Source: Rhizobacter sp. Root1238 (GTDB lineage: Bacteria > Pseudomonadota > Gammaproteobacteria > Burkholderiales > Burkholderiaceae_C). From it: a stretch of DNA of 64,000 nt. Positions within the stretch are counted from its first letter, which is position 1; the number at the start of each line of letters is the position of its first letter. The stretch lies in NCBI RefSeq assembly GCF_001425825.1, contig NZ_LMDM01000007.1, positions 55,013 to 119,012 on the forward strand, in the 5' to 3' direction. Below are positions 26,858 to 38,663 of this stretch, piece by piece. The position numbers and the translations under genes were made by a program. The notes under the pieces were generated by a model that worked only from the letters and a program-made list of their open reading frames with translations, had not been told where the DNA came from and did not search any database.

Positions 26858-28108
26858 ATGAAAACCACTGTCGCATTGCCCCACGACCCGGCCCGCTGGG
26901 CCCTCGCCAGCCTGTCGCTGTCGATGCTGCTGGCCTCGCTGGGCATCAGCATCGCCACCGTCGGCCTGCCGGCGATGGCGCAGGCCTTCGACGTGTCGTT
27001 CGAGCGGGTGCGGTGGATCGTGCTCGCGTACCTGATCGCCAACACGGCGCTGCTCGTCGTCGTCGGGCGGCTCGGCGACCGCGTCGGCGCGCGCCGCCTG
27101 CTGCTGGCCGGCATCGTTGTCGTCACGGTGGCCTCGGCGCTGTGCGGCCTCGCGCCCGGCTTCCGGCTGCTGCTGGCGGCGCGCGCGATGCAGGGGCTGG
27201 GCGCGGCGATCCTGGTGGTGCTGGCGCTGGCCCTGGTCGGCGATGCCGTGCCGAAGGCGCGTGCGGGCATGGCGATGGGCGTGCTCGGCACGATGTCCGC
27301 GGTCGGCACCGCGCTCGGGCCGTCGCTCGGCGGTCTGCTGATCGCGGGGTTCGGCTGGCGCGCGATCTTCCTGGCGCAGGTGCCGCTGGGGGTGGGGGCG
27401 TTGCTGCTGGCGCGCCGTCACCTGCCGGCGCAACCGGCAGCGGCGCCGACGGCGTCGGCGTGGATCTCCCCGGCGATGTGGCGCGATCCCGCGCTGCGGG
27501 CCGGCCTGGCGATGAGTGCACTGGTGTCGACGGTGATGATGACGACGCTGGTGGTCGGGCCCTTCCACCTGGCGCGCTCGCTCGGGCTCGATGCCGCGGC
27601 GGTCGGGCTGGCGATGTCGGTCGGCCCGGCGGTCGCGGCGCTGGCCGGCATGCCGGCCGGCCGGCTGGTGGACCGCTTCGATGCGTCGCGCATGACGCTC
27701 GCCGGGCTGGTCGGGATGGCGCTCGGGGCGCTGGCGTTGTCGCTGCTGCCGCCGTCGCTCGGCGTCATCGGCTACATCGCTCCGCTGGCGGTCGTCACCG
27801 CCGGCTATGCGCTGTTCCAGGCGGCCAACAACACCGCGGTGATGGCCGCCGCCGGGGCTTCGGGCCGACGCGGCGTTGTCTCCGGGTTGCTGAACCTGTC
27901 GCGCAACCTCGGCTTCATTGCCGGGGCCGCGGCGATGGGCGCGGTGTTCGCCCACGCGAGCGCGGCGGTGGATGTCGCGCTGGCGCCCGCGCAAGCGGTC
28001 GCCGGCGGCATGCGGACCACGTTCGCGGCGGCCACCGCGCTGCTCGCCGTCGCGATCGCCATCGCCGCGGCAGGCCGCGCGAGGCGCTACTTCAGCTGGG
28101 TCGTGTAG
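26858..28108 (+). CDS. MFS transporter, drug-exporter type
   Basis: This 416-residue inner-membrane protein has twelve helices. The motif A loop GRLGDRVGARRLLLAGI lies between helices 2 and 3, and motif C-like GTALGPSLGGLLI in helix 5 marks proton antiport exporters of the DHA1/DHA2 kind. N-terminal residues PDPARW precede the first helix. The divergent LysR regulator probably controls it. The last 22 bases overlap the convergent MBL-fold gene. Confidence 0.87.
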   Translation: MKTTVALPHDPARWALASLSLSMLLASLGISIATVGLPAMAQAFDVSFERVRWIVLAYLIANTALLVVVGRLGDRVGARRLLLAGIVVVTVASALCGLAPGFRLLLAARAMQGLGAAILVVLALALVGDAVPKARAGMAMGVLGTMSAVGTALGPSLGGLLIAGFGWRAIFLAQVPLGVGALLLARRHLPAQPAAAPTASAWISPAMWRDPALRAGLAMSALVSTVMMTTLVVGPFHLARSLGLDAAAVGLAMSVGPAVAALAGMPAGRLVDRFDASRMTLAGLVGMALGALALSLLPPSLGVIGYIAPLAVVTAGYALFQAANNTAVMAAAGASGRRGVVSGLLNLSRNLGFIAGAAAMGAVFAHASAAVDVALAPAQAVAGGMRTTFAAATALLAVAIAIAAAGRARRYFSWVV

Positions 28109-29079
28109 TCCACCGGCAGCCAGCGGTACGCGCTGCCGGCCTGGCGCAGCCGGCCGAGGCCGGGGAAGGGCAGGTGGGCCGCGCCGATCAGCAGGTTCTC
28201 TTTCGCCGCCTGCGCGAACACCGTGCGGCGCGTGGCGGCGGCGGCGGGCTCGTCGCTGTCGTACGCGATCGTGACCCGCGGGTCCTCGAGCTGCACCGCG
28301 CCGACGTGGACCAGGTCGCCGATCAGCAGCATCCGCTGCCCCTGGCTCTCCACCGCATAGACGGTGTGCCCGGCACTGTGGCCGCGCGCCGCGATGGCGC
28401 GGATGCCGGGCAGCAACTCGGCGCCCGCGGCGAAGGGCTTCAGCCGGCCGGCCTCGGCATACGGGTTCAGCGACGCCATCGCGCCCTGGAAGAAGCCCTT
28501 GCTCTGCGCCGGCGCGGCGTCCATCCGCGCGGTCGACAGCCAGTACTGCGCGTCGGCGTCATCAAGGCGCACCGTGGCGTTCGCGAACGCGACGCCGCCC
28601 GGGCCCATCAAGCCGCCGACGTGATCCGGATGGGGGTGGGTGAGCAGCACCTCGTCGACCTGCTCCGGCTGGTAGCCGGCGGCGCGCAGGCTGGCACCGA
28701 GCTTGCCGAGCGTCGGGCCGAACAGCGCGCCGGCGCCGGTGTCGATCAGCACCAGCCTGTCGCCGGTGTTGACCAGGAAGCCGATGACCGAGGTCTCGAC
28801 CGGGTTGGTCAGGTGCGCGGCCGCGAGCTTCGCCGCGACGCTGCCGGCCGGGGCGTGCAGCAGCGTGGCGGCCGGCACGTCGACCGTGCCGTCGCTCAGC
28901 GCGGTCACCTCGAAGGCGCCGAGCATCATGCGGTAGAAGCCGGGCGCCTGGGTCTTGACCATCGGCGCGGCGGCCAGCGCGGCCGAGGGCGTGACCGAAG
29001 CGCCGAGTGCGGCCAGGGCGAGGGCGGTGGAAGCGAACGCGCCGGCGGTGGCGCGCAGGGAGAACAGGGAGGTGAACAT
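28087..29079 (-). CDS. secreted MBL-fold metallo-hydrolase
   Basis: This 330-residue exported protein has a signal peptide (residues about 1-38, ending in PSAALAAAP). The metal-binding motif THPHPDHVGGL, then ARGHSAGHTVY, an Asp in IGDLVHVG and a late His in GAAHLPFPG complete a metallo-beta-lactamase site. Similar proteins are annotated as MBL-fold hydrolases near quinone or antibiotic resistance genes; the substrate is unknown. It lies 40 bases downstream of the GlcG/HbpS-like gene in one operon facing a LysR regulator. Confidence 0.83.
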   Translation of the reverse strand: MFTSLFSLRATAGAFASTALALAALGASVTPSAALAAAPMVKTQAPGFYRMMLGAFEVTALSDGTVDVPAATLLHAPAGSVAAKLAAAHLTNPVETSVIGFLVNTGDRLVLIDTGAGALFGPTLGKLGASLRAAGYQPEQVDEVLLTHPHPDHVGGLMGPGGVAFANATVRLDDADAQYWLSTARMDAAPAQSKGFFQGAMASLNPYAEAGRLKPFAAGAELLPGIRAIAARGHSAGHTVYAVESQGQRMLLIGDLVHVGAVQLEDPRVTIAYDSDEPAAAATRRTVFAQAAKENLLIGAAHLPFPGLGRLRQAGSAYRWLPVDYTTQLK

Positions 29080-29119
29080 GGGAGGCAGTCTTTCGATCAG
29101 GAAGGGGAAGGAAGGGCGA

Positions 29120-29569
29120 TCAAGCCGACGCAGCCAGGCCGAGCGCGGCGATCGCCCGCTCGGCCACCTGGTGGTCCTGCTCGGCGTCGCCACCGGAAAT
29201 GCCGATGCCGCCGACCAGCTGCTCGCCGTCGAAGACCGGGCAGCCGCCGCCGACCGCGACGAAGCGCGGCCGGTGCGCCAGCTGCGCCGCCATCGGGCGT
29301 TCGAGGATGGCCGTCCATTGGCGCGTCGACACGCCGTACGACGTGGCCGTCCAGGCCTTGTCGACCGCGATCGACGCGGTCAGGAAGCGGGCACCGTCGT
29401 CGCGCTCGAAGGCTTTCAGCTCGCCGGTCGCGTCGGTGATCGCCACGGCGACCTGGAGGCCGAGCGAGCGTGCCGCGGCCTGCGCTTGGCCGACCAGCAG
29501 GGTGGCCGCCTCGCGGGTGATCGAGGCCATCGGGCGGGTGTGGGTGGAGGGCGCGAAAGAAGAAGTCAT
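29120..29569 (-). CDS. GlcG/HbpS-like (DUF336) protein
   Basis: This 149-residue protein of the haem-degrading/GlcG-HbpS family carries TREAATLLVGQAQAAARSLG, VAVAITDATGELKAF, SIAVDKAWTATSYG and GGGCPVFDGEQLVGGIGISGG. Members are small alpha/beta proteins reported to bind haem or cobalamin precursors, or to accompany oxidative catabolic operons; the exact role is unclear. It is the first gene of a probable operon with the secreted MBL hydrolase, and divergent from a LysR gene, with a 9-bp inverted repeat in the 67-base spacer. Confidence 0.85.
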   Translation of the reverse strand: MTSSFAPSTHTRPMASITREAATLLVGQAQAAARSLGLQVAVAITDATGELKAFERDDGARFLTASIAVDKAWTATSYGVSTRQWTAILERPMAAQLAHRPRFVAVGGGCPVFDGEQLVGGIGISGGDAEQDHQVAERAIAALGLAASA

Positions 29570-29601
29570 GGGGCAGTGCTCCGTTGAAGGGTGTCGCATG
29601 A

Positions 29602-29636
29602 TTCAATCGAAGCCTTCATCACGCAAATCGATTGAA
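29602..29636. promoter_or_regulatory. inverted repeat operator candidate for the LysR gene at 29637
   Basis: TTCAATCGA (29602-29610) and its complement TCGATTGAA (29628-29636) are spaced by 17 bases in a locally AT-rich stretch between the divergent GlcG-like and LysR genes. A second smaller pair (TGAAGG at 29585, CCTTCA at 29613) overlaps it. The site argues for the LysR start at 29637 rather than the upstream ATG at 29598. Confidence 0.6.
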
Positions 29637-30593
29637 ATGATCGGCACTATCAGAGAGCGCGATTTCAGGGGCGTCGACCTCAACCTGCTGGTGACGCTGC
29701 TGGTGCTGCTGCGCGAGCGCAGCGTCTCGAAGGCGGCAGCGTGCCTGCACCTCGGGCAGCCGGCGGTCAGCGGCGCATTGGCGCGCCTGCGCGAGCTGTT
29801 CCACGACGAGTTGCTGGTGCGCGGCAAGGGCGGCATGCAGCCGACGCACCGCGGGCTCGAGCTGCAGGCGGCGCTCGCGCCGGCGCTGGCCGAGCTGCAG
29901 GCGGTGGTCTCCGACGCACCGGCCTTCGAGCCTGCCCGCAGCGACCGCAGCTTCGTGCTCGGCCTGCCGGACTGGATCGACACCTGGCTGCTGCCCGGCC
30001 TGCTCGCGCGGCTGGCCGCCGACGCGCCGCTGGCGCGCATCGCGGTCGTCGCGACCGATCGCTTCCGCGTCGCCGACATGCTGCTGCAGGAACAGCTCGA
30101 CCTCGCGATCGGCGCCTTTCCGGCCGGCCCGGCCTGGCAGCGCAGCCGGCCGCTTGCGACGGTGCCGTACTGCTGCGTCGCGCGGCCCGGCGTGATCGGC
30201 GCGCGGGGCCGGCTGACGCTGAAGCAGTTCGTCGCGCTGCCGCACCTGATGGTGACCTACCGCGGCGCGTTCCACGGCACGGTGGACGAAGCGCTCGATG
30301 CCCTCGGGCTGGCGCGCCGCGTCGTCTGCACCAGCCCGCGCTTCTCGTCGCTGCCGCGGGTGCTGCAGCAGGTGCCGGCGATCGCGACCGTGCCGCAGGT
30401 GCTGGCCGCCGGCTGGCAGCGCGACTTCGGGCTGGTGCGCGCCGCGGTGCCGCTGCAGCTGCCGGCGAGCCCGGTGGCCATCGTCCACCATGCGAGCCGC
30501 GACAAGGACCCGGCGCTGCGCTGGCTGTGCGGGGTGATCGAAGCGCTGGTGGCCGAAGACGGCGCGAACGACCCCGGCGGGCGCCGCGGCTGA
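29637..30593 (+). CDS. LysR family transcriptional regulator
   Basis: This protein of about 318 residues has an N-terminal DNA-binding domain (GVDLNLLVTLLVLLRERSVS, GQPAVSGALARLRELF) and a substrate-binding-like C-terminal domain. It is divergent from the GlcG-like and MBL hydrolase operon and is the obvious regulator of that operon. The ATG at 29598 has a GAAGGG ribosome-like site, but the codons between 29598 and 29637 are AT-rich and overlie the inverted repeat, so the later start is preferred. Confidence 0.85.
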   Translation: MIGTIRERDFRGVDLNLLVTLLVLLRERSVSKAAACLHLGQPAVSGALARLRELFHDELLVRGKGGMQPTHRGLELQAALAPALAELQAVVSDAPAFEPARSDRSFVLGLPDWIDTWLLPGLLARLAADAPLARIAVVATDRFRVADMLLQEQLDLAIGAFPAGPAWQRSRPLATVPYCCVARPGVIGARGRLTLKQFVALPHLMVTYRGAFHGTVDEALDALGLARRVVCTSPRFSSLPRVLQQVPAIATVPQVLAAGWQRDFGLVRAAVPLQLPASPVAIVHHASRDKDPALRWLCGVIEALVAEDGANDPGGRRG

Positions 30594-30650
30594 AGCCCTC
30601 GCGCGCGCCGCGCCATGCACTCCCCTGCGACAATCGCCCGAGGAGACCCC

Positions 30651-31556
30651 ATGACGCCGTACAAGACCCTCGAAGACGTGATCGGACAGACGCCGCTGGT
30701 GCGGCTGCAGCGCCTGCCGGGCGCCGACAACGACCGGCGCGGCAACGTGATCCTGGCCAAGCTCGAAGGCAACAACCCGGCCGGTTCGGTGAAGGACCGG
30801 CCCGCCATCAGCATGATCCGGCGCGCCGAGGAGCGCGGCGACATCCGCCCCGGCGACACGCTGATCGAGGCGACCTCGGGCAACACCGGCATCGCGCTCG
30901 CGATGGCCGCGGCGATCCGCGGCTACCGCATGCTGCTGATCATGCCGGAGGACCTGAGCATCGAGCGCGCGCAGACGATGAAGGCCTTCGGCGCCGAGCT
31001 GATCCTGACGCCCCGCAGCGGCGGCATGGAATACGCCCGCGACCTGGCCGAGCAGATGCAGCGCGACGGCAAGGGCCGGGTGCTCGACCAGTTCGCGAAT
31101 GCCGACAACCCGCGCATCCACTACGAGACCACCGGCCCCGAGATCTGGGCCGACACCGGCGGGCGCATCACGCACTTCGTCAGCGCGATGGGCACCACCG
31201 GCACCATCACCGGCACCTCGCGCTTCCTGAAGGAAAAGAACCCGGCGGTGCGCATCATCGGCGCGCAGCCGGCCGAAGGCTCGCGCATTCCCGGCATCCG
31301 CAAGTGGCCCGAGGCCTACCTGCCGAAGATCTACGACCCGCGCTGCATCGACGAGACGGTGAACGTCGGCCAGGAAGCGGCCGAAGAGATGGCCCGCCGG
31401 CTGGCACGCGAAGAGGGCCTGTTCGGCGGCATCTCGGCGGCCGGCGCCTGCTGGGTGGCGCTCGAGACCGCGAAACGGGTCGAGAACGCGACCATCGTGT
31501 TCGTCGTCTGCGACCGCGGCGACCGCTACCTCTCCACCGGCGTCTTCCCCGCCTGA
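30651..31556 (+). CDS. cysM: cysteine synthase B
   Basis: This 301-residue PLP enzyme of the O-acetylserine sulfhydrylase family has the PLP lysine in NPAGSVKDRPA (about residue 46), TSGNTGIALA for substrate binding and GTTGTITGTSRFLKE for the phosphate loop. The EGSRIPGIRKW segment is typical of CysM rather than CysK. It makes cysteine from O-acetylserine (or phosphoserine) and sulfide or thiosulfate. GAGGAGA precedes the ATG. It starts a three-gene run with a NUDIX hydrolase and a TusA-like sulfur carrier. Confidence 0.93.
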   Translation: MTPYKTLEDVIGQTPLVRLQRLPGADNDRRGNVILAKLEGNNPAGSVKDRPAISMIRRAEERGDIRPGDTLIEATSGNTGIALAMAAAIRGYRMLLIMPEDLSIERAQTMKAFGAELILTPRSGGMEYARDLAEQMQRDGKGRVLDQFANADNPRIHYETTGPEIWADTGGRITHFVSAMGTTGTITGTSRFLKEKNPAVRIIGAQPAEGSRIPGIRKWPEAYLPKIYDPRCIDETVNVGQEAAEEMARRLAREEGLFGGISAAGACWVALETAKRVENATIVFVVCDRGDRYLSTGVFPA

Positions 31557-31573
31557 ACCGACCGAGTGCACCC

Positions 31574-32128
31574 ATGACCCACGAGACCCGCTTCTGCACG
31601 AACTGCGCGACCGGCCTGCAGCCGGTGACGCTCGATGAAGACGGCGGCCCGAAGACCCGGCTGCGCTGCCCGGCCTGCGGCTGGACGCACTGGAACAACC
31701 CGACGCCGGTGCTGGCCGCGGTGATCGAGCTGGCCGATCGCGACGGGCAACTGCTGCTGGCCCGCAATGCGGCGTGGCCGGGCCGGTACTTCGGGCTGAT
31801 CACCGGCTTCATGGAAGCGGGCGAGACGCCGCAGGAGGGCATCGCCCGCGAGGTGATGGAAGAAACCTCGCTCGCGGTCGATCGCCTGCAGATCATCGGC
31901 GCCTACGATTTCCAGCGGATGAACCAGGTGATCATCGCGTACCACGCGGTGGCCCGCGGCGAGATCAAGCTGTCGCCGGAACTCGTCGAGTACAAGCTCT
32001 TCGCGCCCGAGGCGGTGCAATGCTGGCCGGCCGGGACCGGCTATGCGCTGGCCGACTGGCTGACCGCGCGCGGCATCACGCCGCAATGGCGCGAGCTGAT
32101 GCCGCGACCGGTCGTCGACCCGAACTGA
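31574..32128 (+). CDS. NUDIX hydrolase with zinc ribbon (NudC-like)
   Basis: This 184-residue protein has an N-terminal zinc ribbon (FCTNCATG then RCPACGW) and a NUDIX domain. The NUDIX box is complete: GFMEAGETPQEGIAREVMEE. The order zinc ribbon then NUDIX recalls NADH pyrophosphatase NudC, but the protein is shorter and lacks the N-terminal NudC domain. It probably hydrolyses a nucleoside diphosphate derivative. It is 17 bases after cysM. Confidence 0.87.
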   Translation: MTHETRFCTNCATGLQPVTLDEDGGPKTRLRCPACGWTHWNNPTPVLAAVIELADRDGQLLLARNAAWPGRYFGLITGFMEAGETPQEGIAREVMEETSLAVDRLQIIGAYDFQRMNQVIIAYHAVARGEIKLSPELVEYKLFAPEAVQCWPAGTGYALADWLTARGITPQWRELMPRPVVDPN

Positions 32129-32139
32129 AAGGACACGCG

Positions 32140-32367
32140 ATGGATGTGCAGAAAGAAGTCGACGCCCGCGGCATGAACTGCCCGCTGCCGATCCTGAAGG
32201 CGAAGAAGGCACTGGCCGACATGAACAGCGGCGAGCTGCTGAAGGTGATCGCTACCGACCCGGGGTCGATGCGCGACTTCCAGGCGTTTGCGCGGCAGAC
32301 CGGCAACGAGCTGGTGCAGCAGCAGGCGGTGAACGAGGAGTTCATCCACCTGCTGCGTCGCCGCTGA
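32140..32367 (+). CDS. TusA/SirA-like sulfurtransferase
   Basis: This 75-residue protein carries the family hallmark DARGMNCPLPILKAKKAL, with the active Cys in the CPxP motif at residue 14. Such proteins carry persulfide sulfur for tRNA thiolation, molybdenum cofactor or sulfur oxidation. The position behind cysM fits sulfur handling. GAAAGGA lies seven bases before the ATG. Its stop is five bases from the stop of the convergent galU. Confidence 0.87.
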   Translation: MDVQKEVDARGMNCPLPILKAKKALADMNSGELLKVIATDPGSMRDFQAFARQTGNELVQQQAVNEEFIHLLRRR

Positions 32368-32372
32368 GACGT

Positions 32373-33239
32373 CTAGAACTCGAGGTTCTTCAGGTACTTG
32401 CGGAAATCCGCGCCGAGCACCGGGTGCGCCAGCGCCAGTTCCACGTTGGCCTCCAGGAAGCCTTCCTTGCTGCCGCAGTCGTAGCGCCGGCCTTCGTAGC
32501 GGTACGCGAACACCTTCTCGCGCCGCAGCAGCCCGGCGATGCCGTCGGTCAGCTGGATCTCGCCGCCGACGCCGCGCTGCTGGTTCGCGATCTCGGTGAA
32601 CACGCCCGGCGTCAGGATGTAGCGCCCGGCCACGCCGAGCCGCGACGGCGCTTCTTCCGGTGCCGGCTTCTCGACGATGCGCGTGATGTCGATCAACCGG
32701 TCGTTGACCGCGCGGCCGTCGACGATGCCGTAGCGCCGGGTCTGCTCCGGCGGCACTTCTTGCACCGCCAGCATCGACACCCGCCATTCGGCGAACTGCT
32801 CGACCATCTGCTGCAGCACCGGCGTCTGCCCGACCATCAGGTCGTCGGCCAGCAGCACCGCGAACGGCTCGTTGCCGATCAGCCGCTGCCCGCACAGCAC
32901 CGCATGGCCCAGGCCCAGCGCCTGCGGCTGGCGCACGTAGACGCACTCCATGTCGTCCGGCTTCACGCTGTGCACGACATCCAGTAACTCTTGCTTACCC
33001 GCCTGTTCGAGGGCTACCTCCAACTCGAAGGTCATGTCAAAGTGGTCTTCGATGGGGCGCTTGTGCCGGCCGGTCACGAAGATCATTTCGCGCACGCCGG
33101 CCGCATAGGCCTCCTCGACCGCGTATTGGATCAGGGGCTTGTCGACGACCGGCAGCATTTCCTTCGGTTGGGCTTTGGTCGCAGGAAGAAAACGCGTGCC
33201 GAGGCCCGCCACCGGAAAGATCGCCTTGTTGACAAACAT
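32373..33239 (-). CDS. galU: UTP--glucose-1-phosphate uridylyltransferase
   Basis: This 288-residue nucleotidyltransferase makes UDP-glucose for envelope polysaccharides and trehalose. The nucleotide-binding start is [23 protein letters not shown], here quoted as its ends VAGLGTRF and [19 protein letters not shown] and the Asp in VLLADDLMV are also visible, with a conserved Glu-Lys pair in [12 protein letters not shown]. Length is normal. A short AT-rich leader precedes the start. Confidence 0.93.
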   Translation of the reverse strand: MFVNKAIFPVAGLGTRFLPATKAQPKEMLPVVDKPLIQYAVEEAYAAGVREMIFVTGRHKRPIEDHFDMTFELEVALEQAGKQELLDVVHSVKPDDMECVYVRQPQALGLGHAVLCGQRLIGNEPFAVLLADDLMVGQTPVLQQMVEQFAEWRVSMLAVQEVPPEQTRRYGIVDGRAVNDRLIDITRIVEKPAPEEAPSRLGVAGRYILTPGVFTEIANQQRGVGGEIQLTDGIAGLLRREKVFAYRYEGRRYDCGSKEGFLEANVELALAHPVLGADFRKYLKNLEF

Positions 33240-33244
33240 TTAGT

Positions 33245-33289
33245 TACAATCCCCTGTGTGAATTAGTCGACAAAAAACCATTGTGTCAT
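33245..33289 (-). promoter_or_regulatory. possible galU promoter
   Basis: This AT-rich stretch stands out from its surroundings. On the minus strand ATGACA (33289-33284), an 18-base spacer and TAATTC (33265-33260) could form -35 and -10 elements, with CAGGGGA as ribosome site before the ATG at 33239. The match to consensus is moderate. Confidence 0.3.
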
Positions 33290-34258
33290 GGGCTTTCGGA
33301 AGGGCCTGTGACACTCGGGCAGAAGCCTCTCGAAGCCGCATGGACTTGCTGATCATCGAACCGCTGGAAGCAGAAGTCATGCAGTGGCTCGATGCGCGCT
33401 ATTCGCTGCGGCATGCGCCCGAACTGGCGCGCGACACCCGGGCCTTCCGCCAGGCGCTGTACAACGTGCGGGCGCTGATCCTGCCGCCCACCGTCGCGCT
33501 CGATGCGCAGGCGCTGCACTACGCGCCGGTGCTGCGCGCGGTCGGCCGGGTCAGTGCCGGCGCCGAGAACATCGACCTCGACGCCTGCGCGCGCGCCGGC
33601 ATCGAGGTGGTGCGCAGCCAGACCGCCACCGCGCAGGCCGAGGCCGAGTTCATGATCGGCGCGCTGCTGTCGCTGCTGCGCCGCGTGCCGGTGGTCGGCT
33701 CCGACGGCATGCTGGTCGGCCGCGAGCTGGGCGCGTGCACGGTCGGGCTGATCGGCATGCCGCCGGCCGCGAAGGCGATGGCCAGGATGCTGAGCGGCTT
33801 CGGCTCGAAGCTCGTCGGCTACGACCCTTCATTGCATGCGAGCGACAGCGTCTGGAACCGCTGGCATGTCGCGCCGCTGGGCTTGCGCGAGCTGCTGGAG
33901 CAGGCCGATGCGGTGTGCGTGCAGCTGAACTACTTCAGCCGCTACCACGGCCTGCTCGGCGAGCGCTTCCTGCCGTTCTGCAAGCCGAACCAGGTGATCG
34001 TCAGCATCGCGCACTCGGGCCTGTTCGACGAGAAGACGCTGGCCGACGTGCTGACCAGCGGCCGCGTCTCGGCCGTCTGGCTCGACAGCCTGGAGCCGGG
34101 CGCCACCGAACCGGGCCGCCCGCTGAGCGGCATGGACACGCTGCAGGTCACGCCGCGCGTGGCGAGCACCACGCGCGAATCGCGGCTGCGCAGTTCGTGG
34201 GCGGTGGCCCGGCGGATCGACGAGCTGCTCGCGATCACGCCCGGCGCACCGCGCGAGT

Positions 34259-37099
<2,841 letters not shown>

Positions 37100-37210
37100 G
37101 GTGGGGTCGGGTCGGATCCGCAGGCAGGGCAGGGGGAAGGCGGAATTGTAGGCGGGCCCCCCGTGCTGCTATGGTGGCGGATCACGCCGATCCTGGAACG
37201 GGAGCCCCCC

Positions 37211-38548
37211 ATGCGACGACTGCCCACGAAGCTGTTCGCGTCCGCCACGCTGGCGCTGCTGACCGTGCTGGCCGGCTGCGGCGGCAGCGACGACGGCCTG
37301 CCGCGCAACGGCGGCGCCCCGAGCTGCGACCTCGGCACCCAGAAGAGCTGGCTGCGCGGCTACATGGCCGACTGGTACTACTGGAGCGGCAGCTCGCCGA
37401 ACCCCGAGCCCGGTCCCTACGCGAGCGTGCCGGACTACTTCGATGCGCTGCTGTTCACCGGCGCCGCGCCGGTGCCGGCCGACCGCTGGAGCTACATCGA
37501 GAGCAGCGCGTCGTACAACCAGTTCTTCGGTGCCGGGCGCACGCTCGGCTACGGTGTCTCGGTCAACGGGCTGGAGCTCCAGCTGCCGCTGAAGGTGCGG
37601 TATGTCGAGCCGCTGTCGCCGGCCGCCGCGGCCGGGCTGGCGCGCGGCGACACGATCAACTCGGTCAATGGCCGAAGCGCCGCCGAACTGGTCGCGGCCG
37701 ACGATTTCTCGATGCTGACGCCCGCACAGGCCGGCGACGTGCTGACCCTCGTCATCGATGCCGCCGGCGGCCCGAAGACCGTCACGCTGACGGCGGGCAC
37801 CTATGCGCTGACGCCGGTGCCGACGACGCGGCTGCTGACGCTGTCGAGCGGCGCGAAGGCCGGCTACCTCGTGCTGAAGGACTTCATCACGCAGGCCGAG
37901 CAGCCGTTGGACGATGCATTCACGCAGTTCCGCGCCGCCGGCGCGACCGAGCTGATCCTCGACCTGCGCTACAACGGCGGCGGCCGCGTCTCGACCGCCG
38001 CGCTGCTGGGCACCGAGGTGGTCGGCTCGGCGCGGCTCGACCAGGTGTTCGCGCGCCTGACCTTCAACGCCCGCCAGTCGGCATCGAACGGCCGCTATGT
38101 GTTCGGCTCGGTGCCGGGCGCCGCGTTCGGCCGCATCGTCGTGCTGACCGGCGCGCGCACCTGCTCGGCCAGCGAGCTGGTGATCAACGGGCTGAAGCCC
38201 TATGCCACCGTCGTGACGATCGGCGACGCCACCTGCGGCAAACCGGTCGGCTTCCAGCCGCGCGAATCGTGCGGCAACACCTACAGCGCGGTCAACTTCG
38301 AGAGCACCAATGCGCTCGGCGAAGGGGGCTACTACGACGGGATCGCGCCGACCTGCAGCGCGGCCGACACCTTCACCGGTGTGCTCGGCGATCCGGCGGA
38401 GGCGTTGACCGGGGCGGCCGTCGCCTACCTGCAGAGCGGAAGCTGTCCGGTGGCCCGGGCGTCTGAACGCGAGCGTTCAGCGCGGTTCACGCAACGGGCG
38501 GCGCAGCGCGCGGAACCGGGTGAGCGAAGCGGGATGTGGGCGGACTGA
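37211..38548 (+). CDS. S41 family C-terminal-processing-like peptidase, lipoprotein
   Basis: This 445-residue protein has a lipoprotein signal (LLTVLAGCGGSDD; lipidated Cys at about 22). A PDZ-like domain (GYGVSVNGLELQLPLKVRYV, SPAAAAGLARGDTINSVNG) precedes the S41 core with LDLRYNGGGRVSTA. The catalytic Ser is in TCSASELVINGL and the Lys in GDATCGKPVGFQP. Extra Cys residues in the C-terminal part suggest disulphides. It likely degrades periplasmic or outer-membrane-associated proteins. The last 35 residues are charged and may be a poorly conserved tail. Confidence 0.86.
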   Translation: MRRLPTKLFASATLALLTVLAGCGGSDDGLPRNGGAPSCDLGTQKSWLRGYMADWYYWSGSSPNPEPGPYASVPDYFDALLFTGAAPVPADRWSYIESSASYNQFFGAGRTLGYGVSVNGLELQLPLKVRYVEPLSPAAAAGLARGDTINSVNGRSAAELVAADDFSMLTPAQAGDVLTLVIDAAGGPKTVTLTAGTYALTPVPTTRLLTLSSGAKAGYLVLKDFITQAEQPLDDAFTQFRAAGATELILDLRYNGGGRVSTAALLGTEVVGSARLDQVFARLTFNARQSASNGRYVFGSVPGAAFGRIVVLTGARTCSASELVINGLKPYATVVTIGDATCGKPVGFQPRESCGNTYSAVNFESTNALGEGGYYDGIAPTCSAADTFTGVLGDPAEALTGAAVAYLQSGSCPVARASERERSARFTQRAAQRAEPGERSGMWAD

Positions 38549-38592
38549 GCTTTCCCGGCTGGGCATCCGGCGGCGACCGGGGGGATGTCATT

Positions 38593-38617
38593 GACATGAT
38601 TCGACATGCGAAGACAC
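38593..38617. promoter_or_regulatory. three 10-bp-spaced GACAT repeats upstream of the response regulator
   Basis: GACAT at 38593, GACAT at 38603 and GACAC at 38613 form direct repeats one DNA turn apart, with a small palindrome ATGTCA-T-TGACAT (38585-38597) overlapping the first. Tandem repeats with 10-11 bp period are the binding pattern of OmpR/PhoB-type regulators. The site ends 46 bases before the response regulator start, so autoregulation is likely. Confidence 0.55.
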
Positions 38618-38663
38618 GCGCCAGAAGCAAGCCGGCAACCCGGTCTCACTAAGCTGAGCGCCC

